Positions 10,560-23,321 are shown, numbered from the stretch's first letter. The stretch: DNA of 64,000 nt from Cylicocyclus nassatus (GCA_958299035.1 CATQJL010000112.1:47574941-47638940), one strand, 5' to 3'. Notes: generated from the letters alone by a model not told the origin. Numbers and translations are program-made.

Positions 10560-11160
10560 TACACGACACGCGCCACCACGAGTACTGCGTCAATAAAGTC
10601 GTGCACATTTTGGAAGGAGCCATGCCGCTGCCATGGAGAATTATGGGAGGTTGAAGCCGAATCTTTTCTTTGGGGCTTGGCGAAATGCCAAGGGAACAAC
10701 GGATAATTGGAAGAAGACCAATCCATCGCTGGAAATCTCTGCCGAAACTCGGAAAGTGGATAGTCTTGCTTTTGAAGACACTCCAAGCTCTTTTTCATGC
10801 ATTTATCGTCAGTGAAGACATGGTAAGGACGTGGAGATGAGGACGATGTCCATTCTGGAAGTTGGCTATTCGTCGTCCATTTCTTCTCCTGACTTCCTCC
10901 ACGAAATACAAGTGAGAAACATTTTACTTCGGACTCGGCATCAGAACTGTTCTTTCCTCGTCAGGTGTAAATAGTTTGACATAGCCTGGTCGCTGCACAG
11001 CTTCGAATAGGTCATATGCATTCCTGATCCCTGTATAATATAGCCTTCTCTGTTTCTCTGTCACAAAAATACACTTCGTTGGTAGGGAGGTTGAGACCTC
11101 GAATCCATTTTTTGTACGCTATGAACAAGTCATTTTTATTTCTGTAAGAAACGTTCTTTG
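10560..11160 (-). pseudogene. Unrecognised protein-coding relic
   Basis: After a TTTCTTACAG acceptor-like site (about 11138) the minus strand reads NKNDLFIAYKKWIRGLNLP and NEVYFCDRETEKAILYRDQ. After a frameshift near 11030 it goes on with NAYDLFEAVQRPGYVKLFTPDEERTVLM, then broken frames to about 10560. The residue pattern looks like a real protein, but I do not recognise the family. Frameshifts and stops make it a pseudogene; it could be transposase or captured host sequence. Confidence 0.4.
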
Positions 11161-11424
11161 TCAGGCATGAAGTGAAGTGAGGTTATCGCAATTTTTTCGG
11201 CATCGGGCATGGCAGTATTCGATAGAAGGAAAGAGGGATGCAGAGTTCAGAACCGAAAAGGGGAGAGGGAAACAGGCTTGGGCGGTGCTATCAGAGATGA
11301 CATAGATTAGCAGTGGCATTGCAACCATATTGCGAATTTTTGCGCAATTCACATGACACTTCGTCCTGAACTGATGGCTGTAGGTTTGCAATTTCCTATA
11401 TTTCCACATAGTTATCGTTTAGGA

Positions 11425-13073
11425 CAGTATACGATGCTGGCCAAAACTATAGATCCACTCTTAAAACTGCAGTATTTCATACGGCAGTTTTGGCCAATCG
11501 AGTTTTTGCCTTCAAAATTGGTGTACGTTATTTTTGTAAGCTCAAAATAATGTAGAAGTATTCTTTAGCATTATTTACATAAAAAGAAGCTTGTAAACTA
11601 TAGTCACGATTGTTTGCGAAGTCGCATTCTAAATCTTTTGCAAGCAAAGCATAAGCCTTGTGGTGCGCTCGGCAATTCCAATGTACTTACCAAGTGGTAC
11701 CTCCCTTGGATTCCACTATTTAGCTGCTAACTAGTGAATGCACCTTGTGTTTACTGTTGCTTTGTGACTTACATGAGCATTATGCTCAGAACCAGAAATA
11801 ACTTCAAGTCTTGTTGCAAATCACTTTTTATAGGGTGAAGTTCTCAATTAGCCTGTATGCTAGGATTTGCAGAAATCTGCAACCACTGCATACGGACTCT
11901 CATACATACTAACAATGTCATTACTCCAGTTCACGCTCATGACAACATTGCAGAAAGAGTTTGAAGGCATAAATGTGAACGCAGGCCTGCGGTTAGGTCT
12001 ATGTCGGTGCGATTCGGATACGAAAACTAGGCACACTGCTAAGCATCTACAAGATAGATGGAGCCATATCACTTTCAAACCAACCAAAAAAGTGCGGAAT
12101 CCTCTATAACACATCTTCGCGAACAAAATACGCATGAAAGTATTTTTGAGTGAAAAAAAGCAGATAAGCGTTTCTTACAAAGGTATGACACAGCTGGACT
12201 AAAGCCACCTTTGACTTTCGACTATGTATATGCACAAAAGACTTTGGAATTCGAGAATTACCGTAGCAGACAAAGATTTTAGGTGGATCTATAGTTTTGG
12301 CCAACCTTCGAGCCTGCTTTTTTCGAAATTTTTAATTTTTTCCCTGATACCCTGATTTCACGCGTACAAGGCGCGGGGTGGTCCTAGCTTTCATCGACTA
12401 GCCCGAACACGGCAAAGGACTTCGCAACCAAAGGAACCCCATACTGTGCTGCGTTTTGCCCGACGAATTGTGCGGCATAAGGATCGCTTCTTAAAACACG
12501 TTGGGGCGGCTGAGCAGTTCGATGAAAGCAAAGCTAGGACCACCCCGCGCCTTGTGCGCGTGAAATTAGGGTAATTTAACGAAAGCGGGATCCGCTCCAG
12601 TTACTGATGGAAGCCTGTTGTTCGCACAGCTGTACCAAATCTCAGACCAATTCGTTGAGAAGCAGATGAACTTTGATGTTAACCAATATTGGATTACACT
12701 AAGTTGAAGGAATTGTTTACGCGGGAAACAATCCAGTGGAATATAGATTTGGCTAGGCGATCCAGAAGTGAGCATCTAGGTCTATTTATGCCACTATTTT
12801 GGGCGTGGCAACCTAGATGCTTCCTTCTGGCCAACAATAGGATCACACAGGTATCGCTGGAAAATTATTGGTGCTTACATGAAAGTAATAGCCGCCAAGT
12901 GTGCTATCAAGCAGCAATGGGACCTTGGTGGCTTAAGTGTTCCAGCTAGGAAGGTTTGTCAACGACAAGAAAATATACAATATAACAATAATGGTCGATA
13001 ATCATTTTATTATTATCGACATCAACTACGGCAGTTTTTTATAGTGAATCTATAGTTTTGGCTAGCACTGTAT
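11425..13073. mobile_element. Tc1-like element, composite
   Basis: GCTGGCCAAAACTATAGATC at about 11435-11455 is answered by GATCTATAGTTTTGGCCAAC at 12285-12305 and GAATCTATAGTTTTGGCTAGCACTG at 13046-13070. These are Tc1-type terminal repeats (CAGTGCTRGCCAAAACTATAG consensus). Three ends imply a nested or deleted pair. No intact transposase. Confidence 0.6.
12349..12572. mobile_element. 224-bp MITE nested in the Tc1-like composite
   Basis: TACCCTGATTTCACGCG and GGCGCGGGGTGGTCCTAGCTT at the left are mirrored by AAGCTAGGACCACCCCGCGCC and CGCGTGAAATTAGGGTA at the right, with TA at each boundary. No coding recognised. Confidence 0.75.
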
Positions 13074-13379
13074 CGAACGGGAAGCCACTATCTCCCAACT
13101 GGACTTCTCCTTAGAATGTTTAATTTATTTGTTCTTCATTAATTTTGCAGAATCATGGAAAGTGAGAGAAGGGAAAATGTTCCTATTTTATAGACGGTTA
13201 TCTAAGGATTAGCGGACTTCTTGATTTGACATATGTACACTGGGATCCAAGAAAATCTAAAAGAGAGGAGCTAGAAACCGTATCGTTTTTTTACATGTAT
13301 GCCCACCCCCTTCTATGGTTTAGCTTTTCAAGTCACAAAGTTATGACTACATCACAAAATGATTTGTAATGATAAATCT

Positions 13380-14225
13380 ATAGTAGATCGAATCTGTTGC
13401 GTTTCATTTCGTTTCCATATGCTTTCTCAAAGTCCTTTGTAAGCGATTTTCTCATATAGCGTATAGCATTGTATAGCATTGCGTCATGAGTCATGTACTC
13501 GGCATCAATTCGCTTTGGTGTTTTCCGCGCAGCATTGGTTTGGTGCGCACGCTTTGCATCGCCCATGCACGATGGGGAGTTCACACCTGGCGCTTGCCAG
13601 ACGTCATCAGCTGATTTCGCAGCCCATCATATCGCTTCTGGCTAGTTCTTTTATTTTTGCTTTTCTTTCCAAGATTCATTGGAAAAGTGATGGGCCGACC
13701 CCAATCAAACAGATGTATATGCGTTTTTGAAGTAAACTGAGGATTGCGGAGAGTAAATTTTCACTATTAGTATATTTTAAATATAATAAAATATAATACT
13801 AATAGTGAAAATAAAATAATATACTAATAGTGAAAATTTACTCTCCGCAATCCTCAGTTTACTTCAAAAACGCATATACATCTGTTTGATTGGGGTCGGC
13901 CCATCACTTTTCCAATGAATCTTGGAAAGAAAAGCAAAAATAAAAGAACTAGCCAGAAGCGATATGATGGGCTGCGAAATCAGCTGATGACGTCTAGCAA
14001 AGCGCCAGGTGTGAACGCCCTGTCGTGCGTGAGCGATGCAAAACGTGCACGCCAGACCCTTGCGGCGCGGAAGACATCAAAGCGAATTGACACCGATGGT
14101 ACATGACTTATACTTAATATAGGATGTTGTACGATGTGAGGAAATACAAATACTTACAAAAGACTTCGAGAAAGCTTATGAAAAGGCAGTGAAAGGCAAC
14201 GGGTTGACTTCATATTTGGCTAACT
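13380..14225. mobile_element. Long foldback with coding-like arms
   Basis: The two halves are reverse complements around about 13800: near-perfect from 13600-14000 and more diverged outwards. Both arms carry the same residue pattern (GDAKRAHQTNAARKTPKRID on the minus strand of the left, SDAKRARQTLAARKTSKRID on the plus strand of the right). The arms are therefore inverted copies of one formerly coding segment. The central 60 bp hold several ATACTAATAGTGAAAAT units. Protein unknown. Confidence 0.7.
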
Positions 14226-14815
14226 AGTTTGTTCTTGCAGTGTATGACGATGTAACATAACCTTAATAAACTTAAATATCTGCAAGACTCTTAATTTGGA
14301 ACAATCAAATGCCCTATGAACCTACTTCTGTCAGCCTTACCGCTTCACTGTCGCTTCCCGCTGAGAACGGTAAAAGCGAGCGGGCTACAAATATGGCATA
14401 GCACTGAGCGAGACGCTAGAACTGGCTGCGGAGATGCGAGAAAATTTCACTGCATAGCGTTTGTTTATGCTATCTAAATGCTACCAAAGCTTTTCCAAAT
14501 TATGAAGATTCTGAAAAATCGCCAAATTGGGTATGGTAAATTTTGGCAACTATCTCAGAAACTACCAAAGCCGGTCCCAAAACATGACGTTGCGGAAACC
14601 CAAGAATTCAACAAAAGTTTGCGACTTTTTCGGAATCCTGCTTCGTTCCAGGAATTTCGCGAAATCACGAGAATTCCGCGGAATAATGGGGATCGCAAAG
14701 TACGCAGCATCATAACTTCCTTCGGAATGAATATATTCTTCCCGGAAACAACATTGTATTCAGCTCGTCAAGGCAAATCTTTAGATCTACAGCATGCCCT
14801 TGATACTCCAATTTT
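14226..14815. other. No recognisable feature
   Basis: Unique-looking sequence between two foldbacks. The open frame 14478-14990 runs straight into the transposon at 14816 and has no supporting motif. Confidence 0.35.
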
Positions 14816-17008
14816 AGGCCCCTATGCACGTACATCCCCGCTGGGAGGGGAGGGGAGCTGGATCCCCAGGGGAACGATCCCCTCCTCTGAACCTCGCTAT
14901 GACAGAAGGGAAGGGAGCGATCCCTCCCCTGCACCTGCAGCGGGGATGGCTCAGATAACCGCCGGGGGCAGGCGGCCATGCGAATTTTGAGCAAGCGCGC
15001 ACCGGAAAAATAGTTCGTTGATTTTTTGCGGCCCGCTTGCAGAAGTTTGGAAGAAAGTTGGCGAAATTAAAGACGAATGCTTGAAGAACAATCGCGGTTT
15101 CTTTATGGATTAGCTGCGGCGCAGTGGCCGCATTCTCGCGGACTTTCCGCGAGAATATGCAAAAATTTCGAGGGCCGCAAGGTCCTTTGTGGAGGACCGC
15201 GCAACCCTCAGGTACTTTCCGCTGAGAGAAAGTACCTCAAACTTGAGTAATTAAACCAACGGTGACACCTCTGCCACCAGAGTCTTACCTGCGCTCGACG
15301 TACGCCCGAAAATGCCTAAAAAGAGTCCGAGCGCTTGCTGAAAGTTCGGCCAGCGCTCGCTGAAAGAAATTACTTGCCGAGCGCTTGCAAAAAATGCTGT
15401 ATTGCTGCCCGCTGGCAGAATATGCGACCGTAAAGGAAGTGCCGCCCGCTGAATGTTTGGCCACGCCTCAAAATTCTGCTGACCGCCTGCAGAAAAGCGC
15501 GAGTTTGCGGACCGCTTGCCCCCGGCGATTATCTGAGGGTGTAATTGCGGTAGCCGCTTCTAATTTACGGCTACTACAAAACCTCGTCAAAAAAGTTATT
15601 TTGGTCAATTTTTGTACACCAGAATAACTTCTGGAGCAAAGTGTACAAGAATACTGATTCAGTTCATGTTTAGATTTCCTCGCAATCACGTTATGTACTT
15701 CTCCTACAAAAGAATTTGTGAGTGTGCAGCTTTTTGTAGTTTCTGTGGTTTTTCCGGCATTTACCAGTTATTCCTTTGCGGTACTCTTTCGCTGCCTCAA
15801 ATTCAGTATCAAATTTCAGAGGTATCGATTGGACGAGCCCCGGAGCCCAGTGGGATCCCCTCCCTTTCCCTTCCCGTGTGCACGAATGTAGCTCGATAAC
15901 GCAAGGGAGGGGATCGACATCCCCTACGAAGGAGTAGGGGTTCGATGGTGTAGATCATGCCAGAAACCGAATATTCTGGTTTCATTGTTGTTACAAAGCA
16001 TTTCGCTCAATTCGATGAAAAATTTTCTTCGAAAGCCGGGTTCCTCTCTCGGCGACCTGTAGCTTGCAATCTTGTCTCCCTCTTCTATATTCGCCTCTTG
16101 AAAAAAAAATCCGAGCATATAATAGCTGCCAATTTCGAATGTTTGTAGAAGTCTTGATCATTCGAGAAATTTGCACATTTTCCATATGACATGATAATTT
16201 TAGCCACATAGGCTGGTTAAACACATTGTAACTACCATAATTATATGAGATGTTACCTTTATCTTGTTAACTCAACATAAGCTGCCTCGAAAAAATCTAG
16301 AAAGTAGCAGATTTGCTTATTTTTAAATAAAGATCCCGGGGGAATGATCCCTTTCCGAGCGTTCCCCTCGTGCATAGCAGAGATGGCCGCCGAGGATCAT
16401 TCCCTTGGGAGAATGGACGGTATTTCGCTGATAGCTACAACCTCCATGAAGAGCTGGCGCAATTTGCAGCTTCTGCTATGTGTAGAAATGCTGGTTTGAT
16501 TGTGAGATTGTTTGATTCGAGAACACCACCGCCTCCCTTTTTTTTCGGCAGCATAGCGTTTTCTACTCACTGCAGAGGCATCTTGACTTCTACTTTTGAA
16601 CACCTTTACGCTGAAATGGGCAGCATGGGCGAAAATGAGCAGCATCCATGAAAACAGCAGGAATATAATGGGCGTCCGAAATATTATTTTTAGTGCGCCG
16701 ACGGGCAGGGCAGACGGCATTTCTCAACGATTAAAGTACTGCCGAACACACTGAAGACGAGTAGCTATGAAAGGATAGGAAAAGAGGAATGATTACCGCA
16801 AAAAAAGCGGAAGCAAAATGATTTCTCCGCTCGATCTCTCTTTCTGCATAAGAGGATTCCCCTCCCCTACTCCTAGGGGATCCCTTCTCGAGTATTGCCT
16901 TTGTGCATACGGGGGTTTGCGTAGGGGGGAGGGGAGCCCCAGCGGGGATTATTTCAATGTTAAACGCACATCCCCTCCCCGAGGGAATGTACGTGCATAT
17001 GGGCCTTA
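14816..17008. mobile_element. Nested GC-rich TIR element complex
   Basis: GGCCCCTATGCACGTACATCCCC at the left is mirrored by GGGAATGTACGTGCATATGGGCC at the right. Further GGGGATC/GGGAGGGG blocks at 15830-15950, 16330-16420 and 16860-16980 look like internal copies of the same ends. It is interrupted by the element at 14951-15536. No coding. Confidence 0.55.
14951..15536. mobile_element. 586-bp TIR element, family CAGATAATCGCCGGGGGC
   Basis: Ends TCAGATAACCGCCGGGGG... and ...CCCCCGGCGATTATCTGA. A second copy of nearly the same length, colinear throughout, sits at 61942-62529, and a shorter foldback relative at 39602-39916. The interior has repeated GAGCGCTTGCTGAAAG units. Non-autonomous. Confidence 0.8.
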
Positions 17009-17820
17009 CAAGGGAAGTTCACCTAGTCGAAGTGGCGACTCGGAAGGAGATCTATACCAGTGCATAGAGCTTAAAAAGCTGATCTCGGATCTATCTTCTA
17101 TATCTGCGATGCGTTGTTCTGAAAAAAGTTATGAGCTTTTCTGAAGCCAAATTTTCGTGCATTTTGAGTCCCAAAATCATGATAATCACTACACAAAAGT
17201 GTGCAAGCAAACCACCTAGTAAGCATTGTAGTTTCAATTCGAGTCCATCCGAACGTTTTCGATTGTTTTCCGACCATGTTGTTTATTCACAGGCCGTCAT
17301 TTTCTTTCCAGATCACACTTCCATTATATATACAAAAAAGGCTATAACCTCATCTAGAAAAGCGCGTCACAGATATTGAAGATATATTTGAGAACATCGT
17401 TTCACGTTTTATACTTGATAATTTCCAGAAATTTTCCGACGCTACGCGTTTTTATACATGGGGGGTATGGGGCTTTTTTGTATACATAATGAAAATGTGA
17501 TCTAGGAATGAAATGACGACCTGTGGATGAACAACATGGTCGAAAAACATTCAAAAGCGTTCGGACGAACTCAAATTAGAACTACAATGCTTATGAGGTA
17601 GTTTGCTCAAGCTTGCACACTTTTGTGTAACGATTATCATGATTTTGCGACTCAAAATGCACAAGAATTTGGCTTTAGAAAAGCTCATAACTTCTTTCAG
17701 AACAACGCATCGCAGATAAAGAAGGTATATCCGAGATCAGCTTTTTAAGCTCTATCCACTGATATAAGTCTCCTTCCGAATCGGCACTTCGACTAAGTGA
17801 ACTTCCCTTGTTAGTATTCT
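17009..17820. mobile_element. Foldback element, ACAAGGGAAGTTCAC ends
   Basis: ACAAGGGAAGTTCACCTAGT at the left and ACTAAGTGAACTTCCCTTGT at the right start inverted arms of roughly 370 bp meeting near 17410. No coding seen. Confidence 0.75.
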
Positions 17821-18586
17821 TGAATTTTTTCTGAAGCACTAAGGAAAGACTTTTTGAAAAAAATTTTTGCCAACTACTCTGATTATAACCTCTAGCGTAG
17901 AACAGGCAGAACAGGCACATTTCTAGGGGGTGCTCGTTACGTGCGGGCTGCCAAATGGACGTCGCAACGCGGCGTTACAGTAACCGCGCGCGGAGAGCAG
18001 CAGTGCAGAAAACTTGTCAGATTTATACCACTAGCTTACCAATGCATTTTCTAGCTCTTGCAATTTTCTAGATACTTCGAAATAATGTTGAGTAATCATT
18101 GTAAAATTTCTTATTTTACATATAATCTTCTAGATAAGAAATAGTCATGCACATCGAAATCCAGGTAATCAATGTGCGAGAATCTACCAGGCTTGAGAAA
18201 GTAAAAAAGAATTCGAGGAGGTAGCAAAAACAAAAGCATTTGTTATTGAAAGAATAGAGAAACTCGGAGTCATAGAGTATAATCCCGACTTCCAGTTTAG
18301 CGGAAAAGGAAGAAAACTGTTTCAAAAGACATCCCTACAAGAACAACCTTATATTTGTACACAAGCTCATTTTGGAATCGTTATTTTGGAAAAGAGAGAA
18401 GTACGGTCTTACAATACTAGGGAAGTGGTATGATGTAATCTCTCGAAAAGCATAGTCTAAGAATAGATGTTTAGTCATACGAAACACAAGCTGCTCACAA
18501 CGAGACCTGATAAATCTTGTCCATGCCTTGAAAAGCATCGTAGCAAATGTACGCCGCTATAAAGTGGTTGCACACTAATTATAGTA
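17821..18586. other. No recognisable feature
   Basis: AT-rich sequence with a short GC-rich patch (17940-18000). No gene or repeat end recognised. Confidence 0.35.
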
Positions 18587-19718
18587 AGTCATTCGGAAAG
18601 TATTTTCGCTTTTTGCGCCTTTGATGTTGGCACCATATTTTGAGAGAGTGTTACAGGGCTGAAAGGGGATTGCTATATTGGATCTTCAGAGGAATTCCTC
18701 TAGTTTTTGAGGAACACCGAAGTTACAGAAAAGGATTTGTAGGGAAGTTTACGCGGCTTTGAATTCGACAGAAAGCGTGATTTTCGAATGATTGCATTCT
18801 CTAAGCTAAATTCGAGTGTAAGACAGTTGAGGAACCATCAAGGTGCGCAATGCATTCACCAAGGCCACATCTTTCTTGAGGGTAGTACAAGTCTCCTTCA
18901 AAAGGTTCAGATTTAGAGAAGTGAAAGTTAAGTTTTGCAGTGTTCTGGAAGGTGTTTCTGCCATATGAACAAGCATCTCAGAGGGTCCTTTAGAGCAAAT
19001 CCGTTAGCTGAATGAAATTATCAGCAGGCGTTAAAGTCTCATATAGTTCCATCAGAAGCCACCTTGCCACAGCTGCAATAACGAAAAATGTCACTGACAT
19101 ACCCCAGAAATTGTCGAATCGCAAATTGAGGGCGCGCTGACCCTGTTTTCGTTGCTCATAATTTGATGGAGCAATTCTTTTTTGGCCTGGGTTGATACTT
19201 ACAGCGAAAAACTGACAAAGTACGGCTACAAGAAGCGACATTGTGTTAAATCATTTAGAACAAGCATCAAAAGCGGCCATTTGTCAGAATTTCAAAACTG
19301 AGCAGACTTGCGCATGAAACTTATGAGAGGTACCATCCTCGCCCAAGACCCCGCAAGACCACATGTAAGAAATGTGGCCCTCACAAAAGAGGGATTGACT
19401 GCGCATCGAGGTTCCTGTTTATTTTTCGAACTCTTTAGACCTTTCTTTACCAATCACCAAATTTTCTAATTTCTCTGTGCTTATTAAAAAATAGCATGAC
19501 CTAATGAAAATTAGCTGGTCAAAAACGCCTTTTTAAGTTTCATTGATTTCTCTGAGGTCATTTTACAAGAAAAGGGTCCAAGTGCACTACATTACTGTTA
19601 ACAGAAAATTGCTGAACACAAGGAAGTTTATTTGGTGGGGAAAGGTTGGATTTGAAAAAAGTTGTGCTTGTTTGAATTTCAGTGCTGCAAAAACGAAAGA
19701 ACTTTCCGAATGACCTAA
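18587..19718. mobile_element. 1.1-kb mariner-type element at the palindrome's inner edge
   Basis: TAAGTCATTCGGAAAGTATTTTCGCTTTTTG at the left matches the reverse complement of the right end (TTAGGTCATTCGGAAAGTTC, then TTTCGTTTTTG). TA flanks are present at the right. The length suits a mariner, but transposase motifs were not recognised; a minus-strand stretch at 18990-19241 has good splice-like signals (GTAAGTATC, TTATTGCAG) of unknown meaning. Confidence 0.65.
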
Positions 19719-20412
19719 TAATTCTTCATCAAGAGCAGGAAAAGAAGTAAAAACTAAAAAAGGTAAACCTGTAGATCTTATGACCTTATAACCTGTAAAT
19801 ATCATTGTGCAATGTTCGTAACAGTCAGCTAATCAAAAAAAGAGATAGAATTAATTGAAAAAATAATGAACTTAGAGCGAGAACATTTTATGTGGTCCAG
19901 TGCATGAAGTGGAAGCAGTGAATCATTAACATGGAAAATTTCAAAAATCTATTCACGCGTGATTCGCTGAATCTATTAACTAGAATGAAGATATAATAAC
20001 GCGACGCTACTAGTTGCAGATAGGATATAAAAACAGTTTGATGGTTGATAATGAGCGGTATCAACAAAATTTGGAGATGCTTAATATTCTAGGCAAGATA
20101 TGTTTGTACCCTACTTGATATCAAAAAGAATTCAAACGAAATATTTCAGGAAGCCTGAGCCCAGCTCTCAGACTAGTTTAGCGAATGTGCACGGCGCAGT
20201 GTGCGTTGAAATACTGCTGCCTAACCGCAATTTGAATTTGAGCGTTGTGATCCACGGAAATGACGATTATAAACTTCTTTGCACCGACCACTCACACCTG
20301 AGATAGTGACAGTGTGACAATCTGAAGGCGATGAAGTAATTTAATGTTGGAAATTTTCTAACATCCAAAGCTCCTGCAATGAACTGTAGGAGAGGGCGTT
20401 GCCAAGAATAGT

Positions 20413-20489
20413 GATCTAATCGCATATCAGACTCTTTGTGAATTTGATTGTAAATCAAATTCACAAAGAGTCTGATATGTGATTAGATC
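20413..20489. repeat. 37-bp hairpin, right-arm copy
   Basis: Mirror of 8953-9029, with one base change (AATCGCAT for AATCACAT) breaking one stem pair. Confidence 0.85.
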
Positions 20490-20951
20490 TGAGAATACAT
20501 CTATATAAGGCATTCTACTAATCTCTGCCATTACTGACTCTGCAGGCGCGATCTTTAGTGGTGGGTCAACATAGCTTTGAACAATAAATACCGTAGCATA
20601 AAAAAGTAGCTAAAAATATTCCGCTGGTCAGAAAGGTACCGCAAACAGGTACGGCCTAGCGACGGGGCAAAGATTGACTCCCGGCGTCGCAATCGCCTTT
20701 ATGTCAAAAATTAAAAAACATAAAGTACTTGCTTGTAGGCCCTTGCTCTTTGATATATATACATTGATGACTGTGCATAATATGTCCAACTCAAAGTGAG
20801 ATAGGCATATGCTTTGACATTCTGAATAGCCAATACCCTAACATAAGATTCGCGCGGGATAAACTCGACGAAAATTGGCTAGCTTTCCTGAACGTCCAAG
20901 TTTTCATATTTTACAGATCATACGTAACTAAATGATGCAAACGAGCTAGTA

Positions 20952-22243
20952 AGACTATATTAATTTGCTACCGCTCTGCGCAACCTTGAAGCATGAAACG
21001 GTCCGTAGGCAACATGTTCAAGACAGCAAAATCGGTTTCATCCAACGTTGATCCAACATCCAACACCACAATGCATCGATGAACCTTGCCAAAGAGCTTG
21101 CGTATCATAACGGCTATCCCCAAAAGGTGCACCAATGCATACCTGTAGGCAAGAAAGCAGACCGATAGAAATGAACCAGACAACAAAAATATCGTTTTGT
21201 GTTCTTCGTATATGATGATTTGAGCAAAACTATAAGAACTATAAGAGACTATAAAAGAAACTATAAGAAAATCTTTGTTTCAAGCGGGCCTCGATGATCT
21301 TGTCAAAGTTATAGATATCCCTGCTTCTAAATCGTGCGTACGACAGAATGTGCAAGACCGCCGATTGTATTATCTGAGCTCTGGAAAACTAGACGACTGC
21401 ATGGAATTAGGGGTGGTATATTTCATAAAGTGTCAAAAATGCGGTGACCAATACAAAAGATAGATCGGCACACCCTCGTGCACAAGAATCAAAACATCTT
21501 GATGCCCTAGAAAATCCAAAATGGGTGCACATTGAAGGAAGGTTATGTCATGAGAACAGTACTTTCAAGTTAGTGTTATGATCTTGTCGCACGAATCGGA
21601 GTTAATGGCCCGCAAAACATTGGAGGCCTTTTGGATAGCGTCTAAACCACCAAAATGGACAGCAAAGATGAAGGCATTATCATAAACGTATATTATCACT
21701 ATCATATATTATCTAGTCCAAATGCTTAGACCCAAATTACATAATGAATTGTCGTGGTATTAGAGTATGAGCAACTGTGTATTTTTGTCTTTTTAAGGAA
21801 CGCCTAGAGCGCATGTATTAAATAAATAAATAAACATCGAACTGTTTTCCTATCAAACACTATGTGGATTCTAATACGAGATCTTATATAACCATATAAG
21901 GGCATTGTGGACACTGTGACTATCATACTCACTCATAGTGCAGCAGCAGCGCAGTACTGGTTGCTCGGTCTCTACATTCCGATCTGAAAAGGCTGAATTC
22001 AGGCTTACACATCCATTCACTACTCCATCAGAATAGCTAGACTGAATTTACTGCCAAACAGGGTGTTTGAGCAGGCAGTTCTCAAAGTCTCAATCTTTCA
22101 GGAAGTCCTGATGAAGGCGGACGGACCGCCAACGTTGGCTTGTCGCGCAATAAAGTCTTGCTGTTAACATTGGTCAACAACTTAATGACTGTGTTACAAT
22201 TGAATCACAATGCCAAGGTTTATCGACAATCGGGCACAAAATA
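20952..22243 (+). pseudogene. Penelope-like element, right-arm copy
   Basis: Mirror of 7199-8490. On the plus strand the broken frames read through NGYP, FQAGLDDLVKVIDIP (about 21277), GVVYFIKCQKCGDQY (21411-21455) and RKTLEAFWI (about 21610). Same frameshifts as the left copy. Confidence 0.8.
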
Positions 22244-22509
22244 TCACTTTCCACCTTTGACTTTTTTAACTATTCCCAATCCTGTGCGAACGACCGTACC
22301 GATAATCGGAAGGTTTCTAACCAATCCTCCTGCTATCTTTCTGATAATTCCGCATTCACCAACGTCCACAGCAGTGAGAATCTGTAAGCATTAAAGTAAT
22401 GTACAGTTAGTAAGTCTAAGGAGTCAAATCGCAAACTAAATCATGTCTTGTTTGGTCAACCTACCACTAAGATGGTAAGTAACAAAAAGGTAAGGTTGAA
22501 AATTCTCAT
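22244..22509 (-). CDS. Small secreted cationic peptide, two exons (copy 2)
   Basis: Mirror of the left-arm gene: exon 1 is 22465-22509 and exon 2 is 22244-22381, on the minus strand, with the same 83-bp intron. I saw no substitution in the coding parts, so the two arm copies encode the same 60-residue precursor. If both promoters work, the palindrome doubles the dose. Same caveats on function as copy 1. Confidence 0.75.
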
Positions 22510-22641
22510 TCTTGTCGAATTGACCTGAACTACCTGGAAAAATATTTTGAGAAAGTAAGCGGTACGTAGAGCGTTTGATAAAACGACGAACAGACGAGAC
22601 TTCGGCATAAGTGACAGAGAAACAAATGGGGTATGGGACTA

Positions 22642-23321
22642 CAGGGTGTCCCAAAAAAATGTTTCGAACGTTTTATCGTTAATATCTCTCTTCCCAGGAA
22701 GTCTTTTGCCTTGCTTCAGGTACCGTTCTGTAGAGCTGGCTTCAACTTAGATGTGCATTATAAAACGAATCACCCATCTCTCTTCATTACTGTAGGATTA
22801 CGGTAGAAACTTGAAACATATGGTGTCAATATGGAAAAATCTGCCTTTTCAAAAAATTTCAAAATAATATGAAAACATGTGTAATAGGGTTTTTATGGAC
22901 GCTGAGTTCAATGCTAAACTATTCAAAAGATTACGAAGCTTTCTAAACGGTTTAATCGCACTTTTTAAGAACATTGAAAAAATGGCCGCTACCTCTTACT
23001 TGGCATAACTCGTCAATGAAGCATCATAACAAGTTGGGAACTTTACAGTTGTTATCAGCAACTCTAATTAGCCTAGTGTAAAAGTTTTCAGGCTGTTTTG
23101 TTTCTTTTTTGAGGCAAAATATGGCCTTTCATGGCTCAAAACCCTCCTTGAAATTTCTACCGTAATCCTACAGTAATGAAGAGAGATGGGTGATTCGTTT
23201 TATAATGCAAATCTAAGTTGAAGCCAGCTCTACAAAGCAATACCTGAAGCAAGGCAAAAGACTTCTTGGGAAGAGAGATATTAACGATCAAACGTTCGAA
23301 ACATTTTTTTGGGACACCCTG
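22642..23321. mobile_element. 680-bp MITE, right-arm copy
   Basis: Mirror of 6121-6800, with the same CAGGGTGTCCC ends and TA flanks. Confidence 0.9.

Larger units (their letters stand above)
9726..19718. other. Palindrome spacer bounded by inverted mariner ends
   Basis: The spacer begins with TTAGGTCATTCGGAAAGTTC after a TA (9724-9725) and finishes with the exact reverse complement followed by TA (19719-19720). Arm identity stops about 20 bp inside these repeats. Inside lie a Tc1-like composite, several foldbacks, a stacked set of GC-rich TIR elements and an approximately 1.1-kb mariner-type element. No intact gene was found. Confidence 0.8.

Noticed and set aside
14478..14990. 170-codon open frame next to the GC-rich element
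   Set aside because: It runs through the boundary of a transposon complex and shows low-complexity proline/glycine content there.
18990..19241. Possible small secreted peptide gene on the minus strand (MSLLVAVLCQFFA, GTAAGTATC donor, TTATTGCAG acceptor)
   Set aside because: After splicing, the frame stops within seven codons, and it lies inside a mariner-type element; too weak to call.
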